Origin: Gemmatimonadota bacterium
Lineage (GTDB): Bacteria; Gemmatimonadota; Gemmatimonadetes; Gemmatimonadales; GWC2-71-9
Assembly (NCBI GenBank): GCA_003221825.1
Contig: QHUE01000061.1
Coordinates: 1-5,888 of the forward strand
Direction of reading: 5' to 3'
Length of the DNA stretch: 5,888 bases
The translations under genes were made by a program, and so were the position numbers. The notes beneath the pieces were generated by a model. It was not told where the DNA came from. It saw nothing but the letters and a program-made list of their open reading frames with translations, and ran no database searches. This document shows positions 1 to 5,477 of this stretch, piece by piece (position 1 is the stretch's first letter; each line of letters opens with the position of its first letter).

Positions 1-1110
1 GATCTGCCGCTTCTTGTCGGCCAGCGCCGTGAACGCCTGATACAGCTGTTCGAGCGTCGCGGCGTCGGGCTCGTAGCCGAGCTCGCGATAGCGCCGTTCG
101 AGCGCATGGCGGCCCGAGTGTTTGCCCAGCACGATGCTCGATCCGCCCGCCCCCACCGTTTCGGGGGCGATGATTTCGTAGGTCAGGCCGTTTTGCAGCA
201 CGCCGTGCTGGTGGATCCCCGCTTCGTGCGCAAAGGCGTTGCGGCCGACGATCGCCTTGTTCGGCTGCGGGAACACGCCGATCTCGTGCGACAGCAGCCG
301 GCTCGTGCGCACGATCTCGCGCGGATTGACGCGGCACTGGAACCCGACGACTTGCGGCCGTACGCGTCCCGCCATGACGATCTCCTCGAGCGCGGCATTG
401 CCCGCCCGCTCCCCGATGCCGTTCACCGTGCATTCGACCTGCCCGGCGCCGGCCTCGATCGCGGCGAGCGAGTTGGCGACGGCGAGGCCGAGGTCGTCGT
501 GGCAATGCGCGCTCAGCACCACCGCCGCTGCCTCGGGCACGCGCTCGCGCACCGAGCGGAACAGCGACGCGTACTCGGCGGGCGTCGTGTACCCGACGGT
601 ATCCGGCAGGTTGATCGTCGTCGCGCCTTCGGTGATGGCGACGAGGACGACGCGACACAGGAAGTCGAGGTCGCTGCGCGTCGCGTCTTCCGCCGAGAAT
701 TCCACGTCGGCGGTGTAGCCGCGGGCGCGCCGGACCGCGGCGCGCACCCGTGCGACGCAGGTCGGGCGATCGATGCGCAGCTTCTGCTCGAGGTGGAGAT
801 CGGAGGTCGCGATGAAGACGTGGATGCGCTTGCGGTGCGCCGGTTGCAGCGCTGCCGCCGCGGCATCGATATCGCCGTCGTGACACCGCGCCAGCGCGGC
901 GATGATCGGACGCCGCACGGCCTCCGCGACCTGCTGCACGCCGCGCAGGTCGCCTTGCGACGCGGCCGGGAAGCCGGCTTCGATGACGTCCACGCCCAGC
1001 GTGTCGAGTTGGCGGGCCAGTCGCAGTTTGGCTTCCGGTGACATCGCGTTCCCGGGCGCCTGCTCGCCGTCCCGCAGCGTGGTATCGAAGATGATGACAT
1101 CCCTGGCCAT
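1..1110 (-). CDS. leuA: 2-isopropylmalate synthase, N-terminal 370 residues (runs off window)
   Basis: This enzyme condenses acetyl-CoA with 2-oxoisovalerate to 2-isopropylmalate, the first committed step of leucine synthesis, in the cytoplasm. The reading frame is open from the ATG at 1110 to the window edge, so 370 residues are visible. The catalytic TIM barrel is clear: FDTTLRDGEQAPG at residues 8-20 (metal and substrate site), the metal-binding His pair in AHCHDDLGLAVANSL (H202, H204), NGIGERAGN further on, then NAFAHEAGIHQHGVL (291-305) and LGKHSGRHA (328-336), which belong to the linker subdomain. LeuA proteins are usually about 510-520 residues, so the C-terminal leucine-binding regulatory domain lies outside the window. 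The start is supported by GGAGG six bases upstream and by conserved sequence starting at residue 5. The gene is preceded by a leader peptide and an intrinsic terminator, which indicates attenuation. Nothing looks damaged in the visible part. Confidence 0.97.
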   Translation of the reverse strand, partial: MARDVIIFDTTLRDGEQAPGNAMSPEAKLRLARQLDTLGVDVIEAGFPAASQGDLRGVQQVAEAVRRPIIAALARCHDGDIDAAAAALQPAHRKRIHVFIATSDLHLEQKLRIDRPTCVARVRAAVRRARGYTADVEFSAEDATRSDLDFLCRVVLVAITEGATTINLPDTVGYTTPAEYASLFRSVRERVPEAAAVVLSAHCHDDLGLAVANSLAAIEAGAGQVECTVNGIGERAGNAALEEIVMAGRVRPQVVGFQCRVNPREIVRTSRLLSHEIGVFPQPNKAIVGRNAFAHEAGIHQHGVLQNGLTYEIIAPETVGAGGSSIVLGKHSGRHALERRYRELGYEPDAATLEQLYQAFTALADKKRQI

Positions 1111-1121
1111 GGTTTTCCTCC
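1111..1121 (-). promoter_or_regulatory. leuA ribosome binding site
   Basis: On the minus strand the sequence GGAGGAAAACC leads into the ATG at 1110. It is a strong Shine-Dalgarno sequence with six bases of spacing. It lies only a few bases beyond the U-tract of the attenuator terminator, so only read-through transcripts contain it. Confidence 0.85.
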
Positions 1122-1126
1122 GCGGT

Positions 1127-1160
1127 AAAAAAAAGACCGCGAACCCGAAGGGGTTCGCGG
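1127..1160 (-). terminator. Rho-independent attenuator terminator in front of leuA
   Basis: Read on the minus strand, arm CCGCGAACCC (1160-1151), loop CTTC (1150-1147) and arm GGGTTCGCGG (1146-1137) form a perfect 10-bp stem. It is followed by TC and eight T (1134-1127). The hairpin ends 16 bases upstream of the leuA start codon and lies 35 bases after the stop codon of the leucine-rich leader peptide. A terminator between a leader peptide and its own operon is the hallmark of amino-acid attenuation. It cannot serve an upstream gene, since the next gene on this strand ends about 300 bases earlier. Confidence 0.93.
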
Positions 1161-1229
1161 CGCCGGTGCTGCTTCGTCCTACTTTCGTGCGACTTCTAGA
1201 CTCTTACCTCCGCGCGCGCCGCGACCCCC
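1150..1229 (-). promoter_or_regulatory. Predicted antiterminator: segment 1216-1229 pairing with 1150-1163
   Basis: In the transcript, GGGGGTCGCGGCGC (1229-1216, inside the leader-peptide codons) is complementary to GCGCCGCGAACCCC (1163-1150) at 13 of 14 positions, with one G-A mismatch. The second segment contains the whole 5' arm of the terminator (1160-1151), so the two structures exclude each other. The first segment lies just after the run of leucine codons. A ribosome stalled on those codons would leave it free to capture the terminator arm and let leuA be transcribed. The complementarity is read directly; the switching mechanism is inferred from known leucine, histidine and tryptophan attenuators. 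Confidence 0.72.
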
Positions 1230-1291
1230 CTGCCGAGCGTAAGGCTCAGCAGCAGGACCAGAGTAAGCAGCAGGAACGCGAGTTGGCTCAT
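1196..1291 (-). CDS. leuL: Leucine-rich leader peptide of leuA (31 residues)
   Basis: An ATG at 1291 opens a 31-codon frame ending in TAG at 1198-1196. It begins MSQLAFLLLTLVLLLSLTL and ends ARAEVRV. Ten of its first 19 residues are leucine, including two Leu-Leu-Leu runs, and valine occurs four times overall. The gene sits between a candidate promoter and a perfect intrinsic terminator upstream of leuA, so its likely role is to sense charged leucyl-tRNA by ribosome stalling and not to make a functional protein. Six of the ten leucine codons are CTG, two CTT and two CTC. Upstream sequence AGG, nine bases before the ATG, is only a weak ribosome binding site. The alternative is a small single-span membrane protein; the terminator and antiterminator arrangement argues against that. 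Confidence 0.82.
   Translation of the reverse strand: MSQLAFLLLTLVLLLSLTLGRGVAARAEVRV
1230..1252 (-). promoter_or_regulatory. Pause-type hairpin inside the leader peptide coding region
   Basis: In the transcript CTGCTGAGC (1252-1244) pairs with GCTCGGCAG (1238-1230) over nine base pairs, including one U-G wobble, around a five-base loop. The 5' arm contains two leucine codons. The 3' arm ends exactly where the predicted antiterminator segment begins (1229), so the two helices could stack end to end. In classical attenuators such a hairpin pauses RNA polymerase until the ribosome catches up. This role is inferred. Confidence 0.5.
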
Positions 1292-1301
1292 GTGTACGAG
1301 C

Positions 1302-1331
1302 CTAATCTCCACAGTTGCCCGCGGTTGTCAA
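1302..1331 (-). promoter_or_regulatory. Candidate leuL-leuA promoter
   Basis: A perfect TTGACA (-35 consensus) lies at 1331-1326 on the minus strand, upstream of the leader peptide. The best -10 at 18 bp spacing is GATTAG (1307-1302), matching TATAAT at three positions only. A start point near 1295 would leave just a few bases before the leader ATG at 1291. The -35 is convincing and the -10 is not, so the true promoter may differ. Confidence 0.35.
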
Positions 1332-1355
1332 GTGAGGTACATCAACGCCGTGTTG

Positions 1356-1367
1356 CTCGAGCTCGAG
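1356..1367. promoter_or_regulatory. 12-bp perfect palindrome CTCGAGCTCGAG upstream of leuL
   Basis: The palindrome lies 24 bases upstream of the candidate -35 box, in the 126-base gap between the end of the 209-residue gene (1458) and the leu promoter. It could be an operator or could be chance. Apart from it and the promoter I see no gene or terminator in that gap. Confidence 0.2.
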
Positions 1368-1457
1368 AAGCGGATTCAACCGTGTATCGAGACTTCGCCA
1401 ACTCGACAGGAAAGAACGAGAGGACCGACTACGCGCCCTCCACCACCTTGGGGCGGT

Positions 1458-2087
1458 TCAGGGCGCGAGCGGCGGGTTTTTCAACGCTACGCGCGCCGCG
1501 ATGCGCATGCGGGCGTCGCCGTCCGTGGCGGCGATCGGTTGGAGCGTAGACCGTAACCGGTTCGCGAGCGACTCGGTCAGACGTTCCCGGCCGACGACCG
1601 GAGCGGGGTGATCGATCGCGCCGTAGTGGTGCACGAGCAGCTCGCTCGAATCCCCCACGAAGTCATCGAAGCCCGGGACGACGGCTGGATCGGCGTATGT
1701 GAGCAAAACGAGTAGCGCGGCGACGCGCGCGTTGAGGCTGCGCCCTCGCTGTTCCAGCGTCGTGAAGAGAGCGGAGACCAGCTCCGGCGTCACGAACCCG
1801 CGCGTGGCGGTAACCAGCAAACCGAGCTCGGCACGATCGTCTCCCGCCGCCGACCACACCTTCACTAACGCCGGAACCCCCTCGGCGCCGCACAGGCCGA
1901 TGGTGTTCAGCGCCTCCGTGCGCTGCGGCCCCGGCACACCCGCGGTCAACACTTGCACGGCGAGCCGGCAGTCGTTGCGCAGCTTGACGCTGTCCGCGTG
2001 TGTCTGGGCCGACAACGCGCCAGGCGCGGCGAAGAGCGCCGCACTCAGCACGACCGCGGTGAAGGACATTTCTCGGATCACGCGCAT
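1458..2087 (-). CDS. Exported protein of unknown function, helical-repeat-like (209 residues)
   Basis: I do not recognise a named family. The N-terminus MRVIREMSF is followed by a hydrophobic stretch TAVVLSAALFAAPGAL and a likely signal peptidase site at ALSAQ-T near residue 28, so the protein is probably periplasmic. The mature part is rich in Ala, Leu and Val. Short helix-like units such as RTEALNTIGLCGAEGVPALVK, ELGLLVTATRGFVTPELVSAL and SLNARVAALLVLLTYADP recall HEAT-type repeats; this is an impression from spacing only. The start at 2087 is backed by GAGGT six bases upstream. Only three bases separate it from the stop codon of the lipoprotein gene, so the two are probably translationally coupled. 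I saw no clear terminator after its stop codon. Confidence 0.85.
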   Translation of the reverse strand: MRVIREMSFTAVVLSAALFAAPGALSAQTHADSVKLRNDCRLAVQVLTAGVPGPQRTEALNTIGLCGAEGVPALVKVWSAAGDDRAELGLLVTATRGFVTPELVSALFTTLEQRGRSLNARVAALLVLLTYADPAVVPGFDDFVGDSSELLVHHYGAIDHPAPVVGRERLTESLANRLRSTLQPIAATDGDARMRIAARVALKNPPLAP

Positions 2088-2090
2088 ACG

Positions 2091-4007
2091 TTACCTCGGA
2101 GCGGCCGGCGCCGGAAACAGGACGAGCGTGCACGGTATCAGACTGAAGCGTTCGTCGTCCGCTTTGTCGGATTCTCTGTTTGCCGCCGCGATTACCGGCT
2201 CGAGCGCGGCCGTCGTCTCCGCATCGGGATTGTCCTGAATCACCAATCGCTCGATCACGGGGCCCGCCAGCTCGTTGAACCTGGCCGCGTATCGTCCAGC
2301 GTGTGATTTCGGATGCATGGTCTTACCCTCGTGCAGCTCGATCGTCCCTACCAGGCTAGATAGCTGTGAGCCCCGGCACGTCACCGTGGTTGAGATCACA
2401 TTCGGATTGTCCGGCTGCAAGCGCGCCAACTCGCTGTTCGACTGCAGCTGCGACAGGTTGATGTGAATCTCCCAGCTGGGATCGTACGGATTCGCCGTGT
2501 AATAGCCGAGTCCGCCGTTCGGGCCTTCGTTGATGACGTTCAGCCTGTCCGGGAACCGCAGGAAATGAGCGGCCGCGTGAATGTGGCCGATGTGGAAGAG
2601 TCCGCGCTGGCCGGGGACCTGGTACGGACGCTCGGACATGTCGGCATCGTCGCTCACCGGGGGAGGTTCGAAATTCACCGTCAATGGCGGGCGATCCGTC
2701 ACGGCGATGTGCGCCGTGCCTTCCCCCGGTTGGCCGTTGACCGTGCCATTCACCGTCACCGTGCCACTGGTCGCCATCGTGCCGGCCCATGTCACCTGGT
2801 CCTCGCCCGAGCTTCGAGAAAACGGCCGGAGACGGGCATCGTCGGGAGCGAAGCGCCACCCCTGCACGACTAAAGTAGCGCTCGACGGATCAGCCGACGC
2901 CGTACATCTCGCGGATTGACCGCGCTGGACCTGTTCAGGTGTGCATTCCAGACGCAGCGTCGCCGCCCCACCTCCGCCCGAGCCAGACACGCGACGTTCC
3001 GCCGCCCTCGGCGTGTCATGCACGAGTGCCGTCGCAACGAACGTGCCCTCGGATACGGCAATGGTCGCGTGACAGGTGATTTCGCCATCGCAGGAAGACA
3101 GCGACGTCCAGGTAGCCGCAGCCGCGGCGATGCGCGGCGCGGCAATGGGAGCGGCGGGCTTCTCGCGGCTGCCACCTACGATGCGGATTCGAGGTTCGCC
3201 CGCCGCCTGGCTGGAGACGCGCGCGGCCGCGACCACCGGCGGTTCCCCGCCATCAATCACCCCGCCGCCGTCCGGCACGAAGTACCAGCGCACGTCCGCG
3301 GCAGGCGATCCGTCCGTCGTTTCAACCTCCAGATCCGCTGTGCCACCCGCGGACCCGAGTGACTGCGCCGTGACGTTCAGAACGAGATGTGCGGACTCGT
3401 CCCCGCTGTCCGCGTGCACCGTGTAGGTATAGCTACCGCCGAACGTGAAGCACGGACCGCTGCCGAAGTCCCAGCTGAACTCGCAGAAGAACTGCGAGCG
3501 GCCCACCCAGAGCTCAGACCCACTCAGACCAGTGAGGATCGCGCCCGACTCCGGCGCGCGCTGACTCTCGCCGCCGTCCCAGGAGGCGAACGCAACGGCC
3601 GCATCGATCACCGGTACGCCGGACGGAGGCACCGGATCCTCGCCCAGGTAGAACGCGAAATCGGCACACAGGTCCACGAAAAACGAGCAGAAAAACTTCA
3701 GGCCGTCGGTTTGCGTGCGCGTGATTTGCCCGGTCACTGTCACCTTCACAGGAATGCCGGGTGGGAGCGTGAGACCTGAGGCTTGCAGCGGGACGTCGGG
3801 CAAGACGCTCCCGGACGCCGTGATGGTTACTGAGCCGCCGATGCCCATCGGCGGAGCGTCGGGGTCAGGGTCGACGTCGGCGACGGACGAGAAAAGGGGA
3901 GTGTTGGGGATGGCGTTCGATCGCTGCGGGTCGGTTGCGTCGCTGCACGCACCGAGTCCTAGCACAACCGTGAGCGACCCGGTTACCCACAGGTCACGGA
4001 TTCGCAT
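2091..4007 (-). CDS. Large secreted lipoprotein with Ig-like parts, function unknown (638 residues)
   Basis: The first 21 residues form a lipoprotein signal: charged MRIRD, a hydrophobic core, then lipobox LGAC with the acylated cysteine at C21, followed by SDATDP and a disordered Pro/Asp-rich linker. Residues about 55-210 look beta-rich, with cysteine pairs C107/C114 and C175/C186 that suggest disulfides. Residues about 350-440 (from LRLECTPEQVQRGQSARC to TAHIAVTDR) resemble a bacterial Ig-like domain. The last 190 residues are different: a His-rich HIGHIHAAAH (472-481) and HEGKTMHPKSH (559-569), features that could bind metal but which I cannot assign to an enzyme family. The protein probably sits on the outer membrane or surface. 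The ATG at 4007 is chosen because the signal begins there. It is only 13 bases from the 3' end of tRNA-Thr, after a run of eight G. The next gene follows by three bases. Confidence 0.88.
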   Translation of the reverse strand: MRIRDLWVTGSLTVVLGLGACSDATDPQRSNAIPNTPLFSSVADVDPDPDAPPMGIGGSVTITASGSVLPDVPLQASGLTLPPGIPVKVTVTGQITRTQTDGLKFFCSFFVDLCADFAFYLGEDPVPPSGVPVIDAAVAFASWDGGESQRAPESGAILTGLSGSELWVGRSQFFCEFSWDFGSGPCFTFGGSYTYTVHADSGDESAHLVLNVTAQSLGSAGGTADLEVETTDGSPAADVRWYFVPDGGGVIDGGEPPVVAAARVSSQAAGEPRIRIVGGSREKPAAPIAAPRIAAAAATWTSLSSCDGEITCHATIAVSEGTFVATALVHDTPRAAERRVSGSGGGGAATLRLECTPEQVQRGQSARCTASADPSSATLVVQGWRFAPDDARLRPFSRSSGEDQVTWAGTMATSGTVTVNGTVNGQPGEGTAHIAVTDRPPLTVNFEPPPVSDDADMSERPYQVPGQRGLFHIGHIHAAAHFLRFPDRLNVINEGPNGGLGYYTANPYDPSWEIHINLSQLQSNSELARLQPDNPNVISTTVTCRGSQLSSLVGTIELHEGKTMHPKSHAGRYAARFNELAGPVIERLVIQDNPDAETTAALEPVIAAANRESDKADDERFSLIPCTLVLFPAPAAPR

Positions 4008-4020
4008 GGACCCCCCCCAG

Positions 4021-4092
4021 AGCCACCGGTCGGATTTGAACCGACGACCGCTCGATTACGAATCGAGAGCTCTACCACTGAGCTACGGTGGC
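4021..4092 (-). tRNA. tRNA-Thr, anticodon CGU
   Basis: The minus strand folds into a full cloverleaf of 72 bases without CCA: acceptor GCCACCG/CGGTGGC with T73, D arm GCTC/GAGC, anticodon stem CTCGA/TCGAG around loop TTCGTAA (anticodon CGT, reading ACG), variable region CGGTC, and T arm GTCGG/CCGAC around TTCAAAT. All stems are perfectly paired. CCA is not encoded. The 5' half, through the anticodon loop, lies in a 41-bp block repeated at 5478-5518, so this tRNA is the target site of an integrative element and its 5' half may be element-derived. No good promoter is visible in the 40 bases upstream. Confidence 0.97.
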
Positions 4093-4094
4093 GA
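4054..4094 (-). repeat. Left attachment site: 41-bp direct repeat within tRNA-Thr
   Basis: This block is identical, base for base, to 5478-5518, 1424 bp away. It runs from two bases upstream of the tRNA 5' end through the anticodon loop into the 3' side of the anticodon stem. The first flanking bases differ on both sides (c/g on the left, t/c on the right), giving sharp ends. The anticodon stem-loop is itself an inverted repeat, CTCGA-7-TCGAG, the usual symmetry of a tyrosine recombinase core site. Confidence 0.9.
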
Positions 4095-4103
4095 TGTGTT
4101 GCT

Positions 4104-4115
4104 GTAACGAGTTAC
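4104..4115. repeat. Short inverted repeat GTAAC-GA-GTTAC beside the left att site
   Basis: Two five-base arms separated by two bases lie between the tRNA 5' end and the integrase stop codon. The position fits an accessory recombinase-binding site, or part of an upstream region for the tRNA. Either role is speculative. Confidence 0.25.
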
Positions 4116-4132
4116 TGCATCGGTCGAGAGGT

Positions 4133-4540
4133 CTACGCCGTGGTGCCAATGGTGGTGCCAAAACCGAGCGCACGGAGCCCCTCCAACCGAGTCCCTAACT
4201 TAGCAACGTGCTGTTCGACACGGTACTCCACGGCCTCAGAGCGATGCCGGACCTGGCCGAGGTGCCCGTAAACCCTGCGGACCATCGACTCGCCGCCGTG
4301 ACCCATTTCCCGCGCGACCGTGTACGTGCTGACCGGCGCCCCAGCATCGAGCGTCTGTAGCCGAGTGGCGCAGTAGGTGTGCCGAAACATCTTGGAGCGG
4401 ATGTTTCCTTCCTCCCAGCCTGCTCGGCGGACGCTCGGCCAGGTAACGCTGCAGAGCGTCACGGAGCTGAGGTCACTCCGCACGCGCTCGCTGCTGTTGC
4501 ACGACGGCCGGGCGACGACCATCGCCGCGGCGATCAAGCT
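4133..4540 (-). pseudogene. Tyrosine recombinase (integrase), C-terminal remnant with broken upstream frame
   Basis: The visible protein is the catalytic C-terminus of a phage-type integrase: FRHTYCATRLQTLD carrying the box II arginine, then REMGHGGESMVRRVYGHL with the conserved GH and the nucleophilic tyrosine ten residues later, ending FGTTIGTTA. The frame stays open to an ATG at 4570, but the part before AGWEEGNIRSKM does not look like an integrase. In another frame, at 4472-4416, the DNA encodes PQLRDALQRYLAERPPSRL, which resembles the integrase segment that normally lies some 30 residues before the box II motif; a TGA (4475-4473) stands where a tryptophan codon would be expected. This indicates an internal deletion, a frameshift and loss of the whole N-terminal domain. 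It points at the tRNA-Thr att site, 38 bases away. The upstream limit given is approximate. Confidence 0.82.
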
Positions 4541-4714
4541 CCACGCCGGGCAAGGGGCGGCAGCGCGCAATCGTTTCTTGCGACTGGGGCTGTTCGACCG
4601 CTTCGCGTTGCTCGCGTTCCTCCGCAGCTTGTAACGTTCTCGTCGGCGCGGCGGGTCCGGGGTAGTGTCCCCGGGCCCGCCGCTCGTATCTTCCGAGCGG
4701 GCCGTGGCTCCTCA

Positions 4715-5119
4715 CTCGCGCACGATTGCATTGAGCGCGTTGTTGCATTGCCAGAAAACCGAACCGCGGGCCTGCAGCGTCTTCACGCCGACGACCTTGC
4801 CCGGGGGGGCCGGCATAGCATCGAAGTAGATGTTGCGCCGGGCCCAGTCGCCCGTGGCCGGGTCCTTCAGCTCCCAGCGCCGACCGAGCTCATACTTCGC
4901 CCACAGCGCGTCCTGCATGTTGATCGGGAACCCTTGCCGGGCGATGCCGACCACCGTGTTGATGTCGGGATAGGCCAACCCGTACACCTCGCGATGCGCG
5001 TCGAGATAGTTGACGACGACGAGCAGCGGCAAGTGATCGCGCAGGACGCCGACGGCAAATACCTGTTTGTGACGACCTTTGAGGTGGTCCAGCCACGTAA
5101 GATCCCACGTGTCCGACAC
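4715..5119 (-). pseudogene. Body of a split gene, uncharacterised family (inverted part)
   Basis: The minus strand is open for 135 codons, from SDTWDLTWLDHLKGRHKQVF to FWQCNNALNAIVRE, with a stop at 4714-4712. Its composition is that of a real folded protein. It resembles, from memory, the body of a family of small Tat-exported proteins of unknown function, distantly like DsrE/DsrF, common in Gemmatimonadota and Acidobacteriota. Members of that family continue past the CNNAL motif for about 50 residues ending in a LVPAHTM...AQEHGCTY segment. That missing end is found on the opposite strand starting at 5115. The GTG at 5119 is probably not a true start, since a signal peptide would be expected upstream and none is present on this strand. 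Confidence 0.7.
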
Positions 5120-5249
5120 CGGTCAAGCCCCGGAGCCGGTGCGCGCGGAGCTGATCACGGGGTTGAACCCCGGTGTGCGGCTCGTCCCGGCGCACACGAT
5201 GGCCCTCGGACTCGCGCAGGAGCATGGTTGTACGTACGAACAATTGTGA
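5115..5249 (+). pseudogene. C-terminal end of the same split gene, on the opposite strand
   Basis: The plus strand encodes 44 residues and a TGA stop (5247-5249): DTGQAPEPVRAELITGLNPG, then VRLVPAHTMALGLAQEHG and CTYEQL. This reads as the natural continuation of the minus-strand fragment ending CNNALNAIVRE. Inverting roughly 4712-5114 would place the two pieces head to tail on the plus strand as one gene of about 180 codons plus signal peptide. The join lies at the palindrome GTGTC-C-GACAC (5109-5119). It has no start codon or ribosome site of its own. Confidence 0.68.
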
Positions 5250-5341
5250 GATAGCGCGATAGCAGAGGTAGCGACGGATGGGCTTGCTAAAAACTCCAGG
5301 TCGCTTGATTCATGTAAGGTCTGTGGATGGGGAAGCCCTTT

Positions 5342-5358
5342 GTGCTGTAGCACAGCAC
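5342..5358. repeat. Hairpin GTGCTGT-AGC-ACAGCAC
   Basis: A perfect 7-bp inverted repeat with a three-base loop lies in the 228 bases between the split gene and the right att site. No T-run follows on either strand, so it is not an obvious terminator. Its function is unknown. Confidence 0.3.
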
Positions 5359-5365
5359 TGCCCCG

Positions 5366-5387
5366 GTGGTGCCAACGGTGGTGACAA
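5366..5387 (-). pseudogene. Possible remnant of another integrase C-terminal tail
   Basis: These 22 bases match 4140-4161, the last codons of the integrase remnant, at 20 positions. On the minus strand they encode TTVGTT, against TTIGTT in the integrase tail. The flanking sequence reads RRLALARNARV before it, loosely like the integrase tail, and runs on without a stop. It may be a third integrase scrap or a partial duplication. Short length keeps this uncertain. Confidence 0.35.
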
Positions 5388-5435
5388 CGCGTGCGTTTCT
5401 GGCGAGCGCCAGTCGTCTCGGTTCGCGCAACTCCT

Positions 5436-5473
5436 CGAAAACACAACGGCCAGCGCTGAAGAGCGCTGGCCGT
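5436..5473 (-). terminator. Hairpin terminator next to the right att site
   Basis: Positions 5446-5457 and 5462-5473 form a perfect 12-bp stem around a four-base loop. On the minus strand it is followed by TTGTGTTTTC, a moderate T-rich tail; on the plus strand no T-run follows. It begins four bases after the tRNA half in the right repeat. In an excised circle it would lie directly downstream of the integrase gene and att site, so it may have been the integrase terminator. That role is inferred from layout. Confidence 0.6.
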
Positions 5474-5477
5474 GCAG

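Noticed and set aside
106..1041. Long plus-strand open frame of 311 codons over the leuA region
   Set aside because: It is antisense to leuA, whose protein has clear catalytic motifs throughout; high GC leaves the opposite strand open by chance.
1302..1331. Strong sigma-70 promoter for leuL
   Set aside because: Only the -35 box is consensus; no matching -10 exists at 16-18 bp, so it is kept as a low-confidence candidate only.
2309..2341. HEGKTMH in the lipoprotein as a zinc protease site
   Set aside because: The spacing is HExxxxH, not the HExxH of metzincins and gluzincins, and no further ligand pattern is evident.
4021..4094. Second functional tRNA at 5478-5518
   Set aside because: Only the 5' half is present there; the T arm and the 3' acceptor strand are missing.
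4379..5254. Plus-strand open frame of 291 codons across the element
   Set aside because: It runs antisense to both the integrase remnant and the minus-strand body of the split gene, starts without a ribosome site, and reads as low-complexity Arg/Ala/Val sequence.
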